Shown: positions 24,610 to 34,081, counted from the first letter of the stretch. The stretch: DNA of 64,000 nt from Algoriphagus boseongensis (GCF_004362805.1 NZ_SNYF01000007.1:124001-188000), one strand, 5' to 3'. Numbers and translations: made by a program. The notes: generated by a model from the sequence alone, not told the origin.

Positions 24610-25476
24610 ATGAAGAAGACCCTCGTCCTATTATTCCTTGCTTTTGCCTGGATGATCACACCTATGGAATCCCAAGCCCAAAAAGCAGGTGACCCCATGT
24701 TTAAAGTTCCTCTGGGAATTGCTTCCTACACGTTCCGAAACCAGTGGAAAAATGGTGTGCCACAGACTCTGGATATAATCCAGCAAATGGGTTTTGTGGA
24801 ATTTGAAGGAGGGGCTCCTCAGGGAGTTAGTCCGGAGCAATTCAGGAAGATGTGCGAAGAACGGGGGATTTCCATTCCTTCCACCGGAACCGGCTTCGAG
24901 CAATTGGAATCAGATCCTCAAGCAGTGGCTGATCGGGCTAAAGCTTTAGGGGCTAAGTATGTGATGTGTGCCTGGATTCCGCATAAGCGTGGACAATTTT
25001 CTAAGGAAGATGCGGATCGAGCCATCAAGGCATTCAATGCCGGAGGAAAAGTGTTAAAGGAGAACGGAATTACTTTCAAGTACCACGTCCATGGCTACGA
25101 GTTTCAGCCTTATGAAGACGGGACCCTTTTCGATTACTTGGTGAAAAATACTGACTCGAGATACGTTTCCTTGCAAATGGATGTGATGTGGACCCACTTT
25201 GGAGGAGGTGATCCTGCTGCTTTGTTGAAAAAGTATGGAAAAAGATGGGTTTCCCTTCATTTGAAGGATTTCAGAAAAGGAGCTCCTAAAGACATGACCG
25301 GGTTAACCGGTCCTGAAAATGATGTGGTTTTGGGTCAGGGAGAATTGGATTTTCCAGCCATTCTTCGTGAAGCCAACAAAATCGGCATCAAACACATGTT
25401 TATCGAGGACGAAAGCGAGCATGAGTTGGAAGCCCTTCCGAAGAGCATCGCTTATCTAAAGAGTCTGAAATATTAG
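24610..25476 (+). CDS. Secreted sugar phosphate isomerase/epimerase-like TIM-barrel protein
   Basis: A 288-aa xylose-isomerase-like TIM barrel (AP endonuclease 2 superfamily) with a signal peptide (1-23, ESQAQ). Metal-site candidates include FEGG near the start of the barrel, YHVHGYEF, LQMDVMWTHFGG, SLHLKDF and MFIEDESE. Related secreted proteins in Bacteroidota occur with Gfo/Idh or GMC oxidoreductases and act on 3-keto sugars or keto-glycosides. That context is present here: the GMC dehydrogenase and its small subunit lie immediately upstream on the same strand. Confidence 0.85.
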   Translation: MKKTLVLLFLAFAWMITPMESQAQKAGDPMFKVPLGIASYTFRNQWKNGVPQTLDIIQQMGFVEFEGGAPQGVSPEQFRKMCEERGISIPSTGTGFEQLESDPQAVADRAKALGAKYVMCAWIPHKRGQFSKEDADRAIKAFNAGGKVLKENGITFKYHVHGYEFQPYEDGTLFDYLVKNTDSRYVSLQMDVMWTHFGGGDPAALLKKYGKRWVSLHLKDFRKGAPKDMTGLTGPENDVVLGQGELDFPAILREANKIGIKHMFIEDESEHELEALPKSIAYLKSLKY

Positions 25477-25491
25477 AATACTAGAGAGACT

Positions 25492-26172
25492 TTAGCATAC
25501 CAGCTTAAACCCATAACCCCGTACATTCAGAATCTGGATTTCCGGGTCGTCCTGGAGCTTTTTCCTGAGCTTGGTGATAAAGACATCCATACTGCGGGCG
25601 TTGAAAAAGTCGTCGGAACCCCAGATCTGATTCAAGATCAGCGTACGGTCGGTGATCTCATTGGCATTTTCCAATAAGATTTGAAGCAGTTGGCTTTCCC
25701 GGGATGTGAGGGGAGATTCCTCTTCTTTGAATTTTAGGACCTGGCGTGTAGGGTGAAACTCATACTTGCCCAAAGGAATCCAATCGCTTTGATTTTGGCG
25801 CGTTCGGAGTCTGTCGAGGTGGGCTTTGATCCGCACGATCAGTTCCTCCATGCTGAAGGGTTTTCTGACATAATCATTGGCTCCAATCCCAAAGCCTTTG
25901 ACCACATCCTCCGTCTGGCTTTTGGAAGTCAGGAAAATAATCGGGGTGTAGGGATCAATTTTTCGGATCTCAGTAGCCAGAGCAAATCCATCCTTTTTGG
26001 GCATCATCACATCCAAAACCAGAATATCAGGCTTATCCTGCTGGTAGCTTTCCCAGGCTTTCTCTCCATTTTCACAGAGCCTGACTTTGAAGTCCCGACT
26101 CTCCAAACTTTCCTGAATGATCATGCCCAAGGCCATTTCATCCTCGGCTAGCAATACTTTGACTTTGCTCAT
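25492..26172 (-). CDS. OmpR/PhoB-family response regulator
   Basis: A 226-aa regulator: receiver domain (about 4-118) with the acidic pair Glu10/Asp11, phospho-acceptor Asp54 in LVLDVMMPKKDG, and the FLTSKS and YVRKPFSMEEL segments; then a winged-helix DNA-binding domain (about 130-225) with LTSRESQLLQILLENANEI and VDVFI-like SMDVFITKLRKKL. Its start overlaps the kinase stop by 4 bp. Likely targets are the divergent GLPGLI/receptor genes, whose upstream DNA holds three in-phase TTAACA repeats. Confidence 0.95.
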   Translation of the reverse strand: MSKVKVLLAEDEMALGMIIQESLESRDFKVRLCENGEKAWESYQQDKPDILVLDVMMPKKDGFALATEIRKIDPYTPIIFLTSKSQTEDVVKGFGIGANDYVRKPFSMEELIVRIKAHLDRLRTRQNQSDWIPLGKYEFHPTRQVLKFKEEESPLTSRESQLLQILLENANEITDRTLILNQIWGSDDFFNARSMDVFITKLRKKLQDDPEIQILNVRGYGFKLVC

Positions 26173-27713
26173 GGCCAGTAGGTGATAAAAGTGGTAGAAT
26201 TCTTTCCGGTTTCCAGTTCGATTTTCCCCTCGTGCTTTTCAAGAATCTTTTGGACATAGTATAGGCCGATTCCAAAGCCTTTGACATCATGGACATCCCC
26301 TTTCGGAATCCGGTAAAACTGCTCAAAAACGCGTTCCTTTTGCTCCAAACTGATATTTCCCCCATTGTCATGGATGCGGATTTTATTCAATCCATTTTGG
26401 TCTAGGCAGATTCTGATTTCATTTCCACCATATTTCACGGCATTGTCCAAAAGATTGGAGAGCGCATTTTCGAAATGAAAGGGATCCGCATGAATTGGTT
26501 TCAAATGAGCGGGAAGGATCAAATCGATTTTCTTCTCGGGAGCCAAAGTTTGGAACTTTTGGACGAGTTGACGTAGTAGCGGCTCGGGATCGATAGCCTC
26601 TTTTTTCAGGACTAATTGATCGGTATCTAAAGTGGCTGTTTCCAGAATTTTTTCCACCATTTGGTTCAGCTTATGCATCTGAACCTTGGAAATGCCGAGG
26701 TAACGCTTGGTCTTTTCAGGGTCATTCCCAGGATTAAATTGCTCAATTCCTTCGATGGCAGAAAGAGTCGTGGCGATGGGAGTTTTGAATTCGTGAGTAA
26801 TATTCGAAATCAAATCCTGCTTGATTTCGGCGATTTCCTTTTGGTTTTTGATGGTTTGGTAGAGGTAGTAAAAAGCATAGATGATAATGCTCAGGAAGAG
26901 AAGAGAGGTAAGAATTTCAACCAAACCTCTACGCAAAATGGTGGCGGCTGTATTTTCAAAATACATCATCAAACTTTGCCCGGCTGGCAGGAAAGTGGAT
27001 CTTGATACCGTTTGAAAGGGCATTTTTTCAGTTGAAGCTAACAGGGTGCTATCCGCTTTTGGATTTCCTACTAAATGAAGGAGACGGTAATCGATATCAA
27101 TTTTTCTTCTTGCCAGTTCATCAAATAGGAATCTATTGATCCGCTCAAAATCCAGGCTATCACGGGTAATGGAAATGATGATTTTACTGGTAAGAAACTT
27201 TAATTGATTGATGCTGTCGGCCTGACTTTTCCCAAAGAAAATCTTCAAATCATTTTTCTTATCCACGGCTATCCTCTTGCTGGAGTCCAAAATAACCATG
27301 CTTGAAGAAGAATCGGTGACCAGCTCTGACCAGAATAGAGAATCGAAACCTCTGCCTTCTGAATTTTCCAAAGTCTCAAAAAGCATTTTATTTTTTGTCA
27401 CCCTTTCTAAAAAATCTCCAGCGCTATCTATCCTGTCGATTTTAATATGTGTGATTTGTTTTGGGTTTTTAAGGGAATCTAAACGATTGAAATTTTCAGG
27501 CATTGAGAGGTCAGTTAAGGCGACCACGTCAGTTTTAGCCAGTTCCGCATAATAGTTTTCCACCGCATTGTCCAAGCTTTCCTGAATATCGGACTGAAGT
27601 TGGGTTTGGATCACTTCAAATTGAGAAACTATCCTCCAGGCTTGCATACCAATCGCAAAGAGTAAAGTCACTCCGATCAAAAATCCTATGCGTTTGAATT
27701 CCAGTCTTTTCAT
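26169..27713 (-). CDS. Sensor histidine kinase
   Basis: A 514-aa membrane kinase. One helix near the N-terminus (about 9-28) and a second at 262-286 frame a periplasmic sensor region of some 230 residues with no fold I recognise. HisKA follows, with phospho-His307 in NITHEFKTP; the ATPase domain shows ALSNLLDNAVKYG (N box), DNGG and GFGIGLYYV (G box). It is the first gene of a two-gene operon with the response regulator, transcribed away from the GLPGLI gene. Confidence 0.94.
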   Translation of the reverse strand: MKRLEFKRIGFLIGVTLLFAIGMQAWRIVSQFEVIQTQLQSDIQESLDNAVENYYAELAKTDVVALTDLSMPENFNRLDSLKNPKQITHIKIDRIDSAGDFLERVTKNKMLFETLENSEGRGFDSLFWSELVTDSSSSMVILDSSKRIAVDKKNDLKIFFGKSQADSINQLKFLTSKIIISITRDSLDFERINRFLFDELARRKIDIDYRLLHLVGNPKADSTLLASTEKMPFQTVSRSTFLPAGQSLMMYFENTAATILRRGLVEILTSLLFLSIIIYAFYYLYQTIKNQKEIAEIKQDLISNITHEFKTPIATTLSAIEGIEQFNPGNDPEKTKRYLGISKVQMHKLNQMVEKILETATLDTDQLVLKKEAIDPEPLLRQLVQKFQTLAPEKKIDLILPAHLKPIHADPFHFENALSNLLDNAVKYGGNEIRICLDQNGLNKIRIHDNGGNISLEQKERVFEQFYRIPKGDVHDVKGFGIGLYYVQKILEKHEGKIELETGKNSTTFITYWP

Positions 27714-27754
27714 TCTGCTAAATTAGAGGCAATAAAAAAGGGATAAAACCCACC

Positions 27755-27780
27755 TTAACACACGTTAACAGTGCTTAACA
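27755..27780. promoter_or_regulatory. Triple TTAACA direct repeat, candidate response-regulator operator
   Basis: TTAACA occurs at 27755-27760, 27765-27770 and 27775-27780, exactly one per 10 bp, in the 116-bp gap between the histidine kinase start and the GLPGLI start. OmpR/PhoB-type regulators bind tandem half-sites spaced by about one helix turn. A TTCATTTG string at 27802-27809 resembles the Bacteroidota -7 element (TAnnTTTG), which would put the repeats just upstream of the -33 region. Binding by the adjacent regulator is inference. Confidence 0.6.
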
Positions 27781-27829
27781 TAGTGTTTTCTCAAGCTTCA
27801 ATTCATTTGCATTGTAAACGACACAAACC

Positions 27830-28669
27830 ATGAAAGTAAAACTTATTCTATTTACCGCATGCCTTGCCTTGGTTATTATGACTTCTAACGTCATGGGACA
27901 GGGTATTACAGGAAGGGCTTATTACAAATCTACCTCCTCCTTTAAATTTTCCATGGACTCTACCCAAATGAGTCCGGAACAAATAGCTGAAATCCAGGCT
28001 CAGCTTAAAAAACAGATGGAAAGAGAATATGTCCTTTCTTTCAACCAGATCGAATCTAATTGGAAACAAGTGGAAAGCTTAGGTGGAGGTCCCGCTACTG
28101 CTTCCTCGGGAGGAATGCAAATCGTGATCAATACGGGAAGTCAAGATCGGATTCTTTACAAAAACATTGCTGACCAAACCTACGAGCAGGAGCAGGATGT
28201 AATGGGTAAAGAGTTATTGATCAAGGATGTGCTGGAACCAGCAGAATGGGAGCTTACTGGAGAATCCAAGAAAATCGGCAACTATACCGCACAAAAAGCG
28301 ACCTACACCAGAATCATTGATTCCCAAAGATTTTCGACAGGAATGACTGAGATGGAAAATGTTAAGGATACCGTTCAGGTAGTAGCTTGGTATACTCCCG
28401 AAATCCCAGTTTCTCATGGACCAGAAAATTATTTTGGCCTTCCTGGGTTGATTTTGGAGCTTCAAAATAACGGCAGAACCCTAATCTGTGAGAAAATAGA
28501 ATTGAATCCTTCTGCTGAGCCTGTAGCTATCATCCGACCAAAGCGTGGTAAAGAAGTGACCAATGAAGAATTCAGAGCTATGCAGGAAGAAGGAATGAAA
28601 CAAATGATGAATAGATATCAGGGCAAGCCTGGTGAAGGAAATCAGTTTACCATCAGAATAGGCAACTAA
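27830..28669 (+). CDS. GLPGLI family protein
   Basis: A 279-aa secreted protein of the Bacteroidota GLPGLI family. It has a signal peptide (1-23, NVMGQ) and the family hallmark in context: WYTPEIPVSHGPENYFGLPG followed by LILEL (about 190-214). The biochemical role of the family is unknown; members are often next to TonB-receptor-like barrels, as here (20 bp to the next gene). The C-terminal third is basic and Gln/Met rich. It is the first gene of the putative regulon of the divergent two-component system. Confidence 0.9.
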   Translation: MKVKLILFTACLALVIMTSNVMGQGITGRAYYKSTSSFKFSMDSTQMSPEQIAEIQAQLKKQMEREYVLSFNQIESNWKQVESLGGGPATASSGGMQIVINTGSQDRILYKNIADQTYEQEQDVMGKELLIKDVLEPAEWELTGESKKIGNYTAQKATYTRIIDSQRFSTGMTEMENVKDTVQVVAWYTPEIPVSHGPENYFGLPGLILELQNNGRTLICEKIELNPSAEPVAIIRPKRGKEVTNEEFRAMQEEGMKQMMNRYQGKPGEGNQFTIRIGN

Positions 28670-28689
28670 TTAAGAAAACTAAACCAACT

Positions 28690-31365
28690 ATGCCTTTTTT
28701 GAAACGTTTGATTTTACTGTCCATTTTTTCTTGGATGGCCTTTCCGGCTCTTGGCCAATCCAAAGCTCTCGTTGGACAAGTTTTGGACACGCTTAACCGA
28801 CCCATTCCTTACGCTAATGTGGTGGCTATCAACCAAAGTACCCAGAAGATCGGTGGATTTGGGATTTCCAATGATGAAGGAAGATTCAAAATTACTTTGG
28901 CGCCGGGCGCTGAGTACTTGCTTCGGGTTTCTTTTGTTGGATACAAGCAATTTGAAATGCCAGTGAAGGAATGGGATTCCGAAACTCCCATGCTGATCGT
29001 TTTGCAGCAGGCTGATACTGAATTGGGATTGGTGGAGGTGGTTTCTGAGCTGCCTGTCACAATGAAGGGAGATACCCTGACTTATAAAACTGATGCGTTT
29101 ACCACCGGAACAGAACGAAAATTAGAAGACGTTTTGGAGAAACTTCCAGGATTCCAAGTGGATGAAAATGGGGAGGTAAAAGTCCAGGGTAAAAAGGTAG
29201 ACAAAGTGCTGGTCGATGGAAAAACCTTCTTCGATGGAGACACCAAATTGGCTACCAAGAACCTTCCTGCCAATGCCGTGGATCGGGTTCAGGTGTTGAA
29301 AAACTTCAACGAAATATCTCCGATTAGAGGACTGGATAACGATGAGACTTTGGCGCTCAATATTCAGCTCAAAGAGGGGAAAAAGAACATGGTTTTTGGT
29401 GATCTGACTGCTGGGGGAGGATTGCAGGAGCGATACCTAGCCCACGCAAATATGTTCTACTACGCCCCTAAATTGAATCTCAATCTGATCGGTGGTTCCA
29501 ATAACGTGGGGGAGCAGACTTTTACCTTGCAGGATTACTTTCGATTTAGCGGTGGAATGGGAGGTCTGGGAGGACGTACAGGTTCCAGAGTTCAGTTTAA
29601 TTCGGACGATTTGGGAATTCCTTTGGCCTCAAGAACCAATGCTTTTGATCTAAAAACTCATCTGGGAGCGCTGAATTTTAACTATTCCCCAAGTAAAAAA
29701 TGGAGACATTCCGGATTTGTTATTGCCTCCTCTTCAGACAACCAACTGGGAAGTAGTTCCTTGAGAACTTATCTCAATTCTGAAGAAAATGTCCAAGAAA
29801 TCCTGAATTCAGCTAGCCGAGTTGAGAATAAATCTGGCTTGGCGAAATATGGGCTAACCTATACTCCGAAGGAAGAAACCTACCTCAAGTACAGCTTCTT
29901 TGGGAAGCTCTCAGACATCAGCAATGGGAATCTTTTGAATTCAAACTTTGGGAATATTGAGCAGAATATTGAAGCAATAAATTCCCGTAGACCTTATTCC
30001 TGGCAGCATAGATTGGATTGGTTTCATGCCCCAAGTGACCGGCATGTATTTTCCATGGAGTTAAATGCGGAGAAGAAATTTACGGATCCGTTCTTCGATC
30101 TTACAACAAACCAAAAGCCTCTTTTGGGATTTTACCCGATTGCTGATGCAGAGACGTATAGGTTTTTGCAGGCTCAGGAAATCGGAACCCAAACTCTTGA
30201 AGGAGCTTTTAATTATTACTACATCCTAAATCCAACTAATCACCTGAACTGGTCTGTAGGTTATCAAAACCTTGCTCAAACTCTTACTGGAAATCTTGCT
30301 CAAGAAGGTTCTGCTGAGGATTTTGAGGAGTTTGAAAATGACAATGAGTTTGGTTTTCAGGACTTGTATTTAGGGATGACTTGGAAAACCAAATGGGGAA
30401 AATGGATCATCAGTCCATCAGTCTTCGTGCATCGCTATGCTTGGAATGATCAACAGCTAAATTCAGAATTGAATTTTGATAAGACCTTGGCTCTTCCTGG
30501 ACTTTATGCAAAATGGAATATCAAGTCCAATAAGTCCTTTACTTATCGCTACCAGACCGAGGCGAATTTTATGGATATCCAGAAGTTGGCTCAGGGCTTT
30601 GTTTTGCAAGATTACAATGCCATTTTCCAAGGTAATAGAGCCTTGGACAATGGACTTTTTTCCAACCATTCCCTTAGCTACAATCATTTCGACATGTTTT
30701 CAGGGTTGACACTATTCGGTAACCTAAATTACCAACGAAAACGCAATGAGATCACGACCACGACAGACTTTGCAGGAATCAATCGACTCCTTTCCTTGGT
30801 CAATGTGGAGCCAGTGAATGAAACGCTCAATGGGGATATCCGCCTGGATAAATCCTTGAACAAAATGAAATTTGAGGTGGGAGGAAGATGGAATGCCTTT
30901 AAGACTAATCTGTTTTTGGATGAGCTGCCTGCAGAAAATCAGCAGTTTTCACAAACCTATGATACCAAATTGACCACTACTTTCTTTAAGGTTTTGGAAG
31001 TTGATTTGGGCTATTCCTTCACAGCCAATAATTACAATTCTGGCGCTATCCAAAACACGTTTACCACCCATAGCCCAAAGGTTGAGATTGATTTGGACAT
31101 CTTCAAAGGCCTGAAGTTAAATGCAGATTATACCTACAATACCTATCTTAATAAGGCCTCAGGCACCCAAAGTGACTTTGATTTTCTGAATGCATTCCTG
31201 AGTTACCAAGGAAAGAAAAGCCCTTGGGAGATCAGGTTGTCGGTTTGGAATATTTTGGATACCCGATCAATTCGAAGAGACAGTTTCTCCGAAAACCTGA
31301 TCAGCACTTATTCCTATTTGGTTCAGCCCAGATACGGTTTGCTAAGCGTCAAATTTGATTTGTAA
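28690..31365 (+). CDS. Outer-membrane receptor-like beta-barrel with carboxypeptidase-regulatory domain
   Basis: An 891-aa outer-membrane protein. A signal peptide (1-22) is followed by a carboxypeptidase regulatory-like domain (about 24-105, ALVGQVLDTLNRPIPYANVV), a plug-like domain (about 115-235, LEDVLEKLPGFQVDENGEVK and VDKVLVDGKTFFDGD), then a long barrel rich in alternating aromatics ending in SVKFDL. This is the OMP_b-brl_3 type found with GLPGLI proteins; no TonB box is obvious. The cargo is unknown. With the GLPGLI protein it forms one transcription unit ended by a hairpin. Confidence 0.9.
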   Translation: MPFLKRLILLSIFSWMAFPALGQSKALVGQVLDTLNRPIPYANVVAINQSTQKIGGFGISNDEGRFKITLAPGAEYLLRVSFVGYKQFEMPVKEWDSETPMLIVLQQADTELGLVEVVSELPVTMKGDTLTYKTDAFTTGTERKLEDVLEKLPGFQVDENGEVKVQGKKVDKVLVDGKTFFDGDTKLATKNLPANAVDRVQVLKNFNEISPIRGLDNDETLALNIQLKEGKKNMVFGDLTAGGGLQERYLAHANMFYYAPKLNLNLIGGSNNVGEQTFTLQDYFRFSGGMGGLGGRTGSRVQFNSDDLGIPLASRTNAFDLKTHLGALNFNYSPSKKWRHSGFVIASSSDNQLGSSSLRTYLNSEENVQEILNSASRVENKSGLAKYGLTYTPKEETYLKYSFFGKLSDISNGNLLNSNFGNIEQNIEAINSRRPYSWQHRLDWFHAPSDRHVFSMELNAEKKFTDPFFDLTTNQKPLLGFYPIADAETYRFLQAQEIGTQTLEGAFNYYYILNPTNHLNWSVGYQNLAQTLTGNLAQEGSAEDFEEFENDNEFGFQDLYLGMTWKTKWGKWIISPSVFVHRYAWNDQQLNSELNFDKTLALPGLYAKWNIKSNKSFTYRYQTEANFMDIQKLAQGFVLQDYNAIFQGNRALDNGLFSNHSLSYNHFDMFSGLTLFGNLNYQRKRNEITTTTDFAGINRLLSLVNVEPVNETLNGDIRLDKSLNKMKFEVGGRWNAFKTNLFLDELPAENQQFSQTYDTKLTTTFFKVLEVDLGYSFTANNYNSGAIQNTFTTHSPKVEIDLDIFKGLKLNADYTYNTYLNKASGTQSDFDFLNAFLSYQGKKSPWEIRLSVWNILDTRSIRRDSFSENLISTYSYLVQPRYGLLSVKFDL

Positions 31366-31386
31366 TCGATTTTCATTTTAAAGAAT

Positions 31387-31416
31387 AAAGCCTGGCTGAA
31401 AAGCTAGGCTTTTTGA
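31387..31416 (+). terminator. Terminator of the GLPGLI-receptor unit
   Basis: AAAGCCTGGCT pairs with AGCTAGGCTTT with one G-U pair around a short A-rich loop, followed by TTGATTTT. It starts 21 bp after the stop codon. Confidence 0.75.
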
Positions 31417-31613
31417 TTTTCAGGGATTTAGCTCAAAATATTTTAGCCTTTAGGTCAATTATTCTTGGAGAAATTTTAACTTCTAATGTTTTTAATTTTT
31501 CCCAAGCATACCGATTTTCCAAAGTAATAAAAACTGATTTTAAGGAAAATCTTACCCAAGCCAACTAGTAGAATTCTACCACGAATTCCTTCATTTTAAA
31601 CTATTTCTTAGGT

Positions 31614-32600
31614 ATGAAAAAAGTATTCAAAATTCTGTTTTGGGTGGTTGGTATAGTGGCCCTCCTAGTTGTGGCATTTGTTATTTATGTTTCCCTTTCT
31701 TGGGATAAAAAGTTCGAAGCGGAGTACCCGCAGATTCAATCCACAACAGATTCTGCTGCGATCGCTAGAGGGAAATATCTGGTTTATGGACCGGCACATT
31801 GCGTAGCATGCCATGTTCCTAATGATCAGTTTGAAGCAGTGGATAGAGGTGAACAATTACCCTTGATTGGTGGAGGTTTGATCAGTTTTGAAATTGGAAA
31901 TTTCAGAACCAAAAATTTAACTCCTGATGTAGAAACGGGAATTGGGGGACTTTCAGACCAGGAAATTGCCCGGATTATGAGAAATTCTGTAGGGCACGAT
32001 GGGAGGTTGATATTTCCTTTTATGCCATTTCAGGATATGTGTGATGCTGACTTAGCTGCAATTATATCCTTTTTGAGATCCCAACCTCCGGTGAAAAATA
32101 AGGTTGAACCAACGGATTATACCTTTCTAGGAAAGGCAGTAATAGCACTTGGGCTAATCAAGCCAGTTGGACCTACAAGTACTCCTGCGGCAAATGTTTC
32201 AATTGACTCTACGGCAGTTTATGGGGAATATTTGGTCTATTCAGTAGCCAATTGTGTGGGATGCCATTCCCCAAGGGATTTGACAAATGGAGATTTTATA
32301 GGGCCAAAACTTTCAGGAGGAATGGCTATGTTGGAGCCCAATCAGCATACCTACGTGTCTCCAAATTTAACACCTGATCCAGCTACAGGAGTAATGGCTT
32401 CCTGGACTGAAGAAGCGTTTATTTCCAGAATGAAAGCAGGTAGAGTAGTGGAAGGTTCGCCCATGCCTTGGGGTAATTTTGCCCAAATGAATGAGTTGGA
32501 ATTGAAGGCAATTTATCGCTATCTCATGACCTTGGATCCAGTGAAAAATAGGGTGGAAAGAACCGATTATGGTCCGGGAGAATACCCACCTTCGGAATAA
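31614..32600 (+). CDS. Membrane-anchored diheme cytochrome c (second paralogue)
   Basis: A 328-aa protein with an N-terminal membrane helix (about 7-28) and heme sites CVACH (63-67) and CVGCH (214-218). Met-containing loops (RLIFPFMPFQDM; GSPMPWGNFAQM) follow each. It resembles the cytochrome at 17154-18137 in plan and in the LTPD..TGI motif, but the two differ clearly. It converges on the DUF1501 gene with 7 bp between stop codons. A role as electron acceptor for the periplasmic dehydrogenases or the multidomain cytochrome next door is inference. Confidence 0.9.
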   Translation: MKKVFKILFWVVGIVALLVVAFVIYVSLSWDKKFEAEYPQIQSTTDSAAIARGKYLVYGPAHCVACHVPNDQFEAVDRGEQLPLIGGGLISFEIGNFRTKNLTPDVETGIGGLSDQEIARIMRNSVGHDGRLIFPFMPFQDMCDADLAAIISFLRSQPPVKNKVEPTDYTFLGKAVIALGLIKPVGPTSTPAANVSIDSTAVYGEYLVYSVANCVGCHSPRDLTNGDFIGPKLSGGMAMLEPNQHTYVSPNLTPDPATGVMASWTEEAFISRMKAGRVVEGSPMPWGNFAQMNELELKAIYRYLMTLDPVKNRVERTDYGPGEYPPSE

Positions 32601-32607
32601 TTAATCA

Positions 32608-34029
32608 CTAAGCTAGAAGGCCAAATTCTACTTTTCCATGCCCATCTGGTGTGGTGAAAAAGGGTCTTTTTTCGATCTCGTAGTTTAAGTCAGAGGGAAT
32701 CCCCAAAGCATGGTAAATCGTCTGATGAATGCTGTCGATTTTGATGGGGTTTTCAATGGTTTTGCAGGGACGTTCATCGGCGGTTTTTCCAAAGACGTGA
32801 CCTCGTTTGATTCCTCCTCCAAACATCAAGATGGAGCAACCGTCCGTAAAATGCCTGTGCATTCCGTAATTCTTAAGGTCTTCAACGATATCAGGAACCA
32901 CCACCTGATCTTTGACTTTGAGATCAGGGCGGCCTTCTGTGAGCATATCACGGCTAAATTCACTGGCAACAATTACGATTGTCCGATCAAGCTTTCCGCT
33001 TTGATCCAAGTCTTTGATGAGCTGAGCTATAGGCGCATCGATCAATTTTTTCATGTCCTTGAGCCGGGTATGGCCATTGTCATGAGTATCCCAACCCATG
33101 AAAGGCTCGTATTCTGTGGTCACAGTGATGTATCGAGCCCCTTGATCTACCAGTCTTCTTGCCAAAAGACAGCCTAAGCCAAACTTACCAGTATTGTATT
33201 TATCGTAATTTTCTTTGGGTTCCTGACTAAGGTCAAATGCCTTTGCTTCCGGGGAATTGAGCAGCATATAGGCCTGCTCCATGGATTGACGGAGAGATTC
33301 CTTTTGGTAATCTGATCCAAATTCTCCCATGGGTCCAGCAGCGATCAAATCTTTGTACAATTGATTTCTGGATTCGAATCTTTTGGTATCCATTCCTACT
33401 GGAGGTCTGACTGCTTCCAAGCCTGATGTAGGATCAGGGATCAAAAAAGGGCCATACTCCGAACCTAAAAACCCTGCCGAATGGAAGGCTTTCAATTCTT
33501 CTCCTTCACCTACAGTAAACCGCTGACCAATATTGATAAAAGGAGGAATCACAGGATTGAGCGCACCTTTTTCTTTAGCTATCCAACTTCCCAAATGGGG
33601 AACAACCACAGATTGTGGGGGCTCATAGCAAGTGTGAAAATGGTATTGATGTCGGGTGTGGAGGATATGTCCTAAATCAGCAGCCTGGTAGGAGCGGATC
33701 AGGGTTCCTTTATCCATCACTGAGGCGATATTTTCCAAACCTTCAGAAAAGAAAATCCCGTCCAACTTGGTAGGGATGGAAGGGAAAGTGCTCAGGATTT
33801 CCTTGGCCTCCATCCCTTTTCTAAAAGGAGTATGTCTTTTAGGATCGAAAGTTTCGGTATGCGCCATTCCTCCAGCCATAAAAAGTAAGATAACCGAGTC
33901 CGCCGATGCAGGTATTTTATTTTCGCAGGAGGAAAGTAAACCCGCCAAGGGAGCGCCCATACCCATGGTTGCGATGGCTGCTGCGCTGGTTTTCTTTAGA
34001 AAGTCGCGTCGGGTGTGGAGGTTTTTCAT
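32608..34029 (-). CDS. DUF1501 family protein, Tat-exported (sulfatase/phosphatase-like fold)
   Basis: A 473-aa DUF1501 protein with a twin-arginine leader (TRRDFLKKTSAAAIATMG). DUF1501 belongs to the alkaline-phosphatase/sulfatase-like superfamily, but a clear catalytic nucleophile motif is not visible to me. Conserved stretches are FMAGGMAHTETFDPKRHTPF, HHxYHFHT-type HTRHQYHFHTCY, GWDTHDNGH and VASEFSRDM. It follows the DUF2231/PSCyt1/DUF1549 gene by 52 bp; this pairing is extremely common in Planctomycetes, Verrucomicrobia and some Bacteroidota, and its function is unknown. Confidence 0.88.
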   Translation of the reverse strand: MKNLHTRRDFLKKTSAAAIATMGMGAPLAGLLSSCENKIPASADSVILLFMAGGMAHTETFDPKRHTPFRKGMEAKEILSTFPSIPTKLDGIFFSEGLENIASVMDKGTLIRSYQAADLGHILHTRHQYHFHTCYEPPQSVVVPHLGSWIAKEKGALNPVIPPFINIGQRFTVGEGEELKAFHSAGFLGSEYGPFLIPDPTSGLEAVRPPVGMDTKRFESRNQLYKDLIAAGPMGEFGSDYQKESLRQSMEQAYMLLNSPEAKAFDLSQEPKENYDKYNTGKFGLGCLLARRLVDQGARYITVTTEYEPFMGWDTHDNGHTRLKDMKKLIDAPIAQLIKDLDQSGKLDRTIVIVASEFSRDMLTEGRPDLKVKDQVVVPDIVEDLKNYGMHRHFTDGCSILMFGGGIKRGHVFGKTADERPCKTIENPIKIDSIHQTIYHALGIPSDLNYEIEKRPFFTTPDGHGKVEFGLLA

Positions 34030-34081
34030 GGTTAATGGTGGCGATTCCGGTGGGTGAAGATACCCACCGGGGTAAGTTTTG

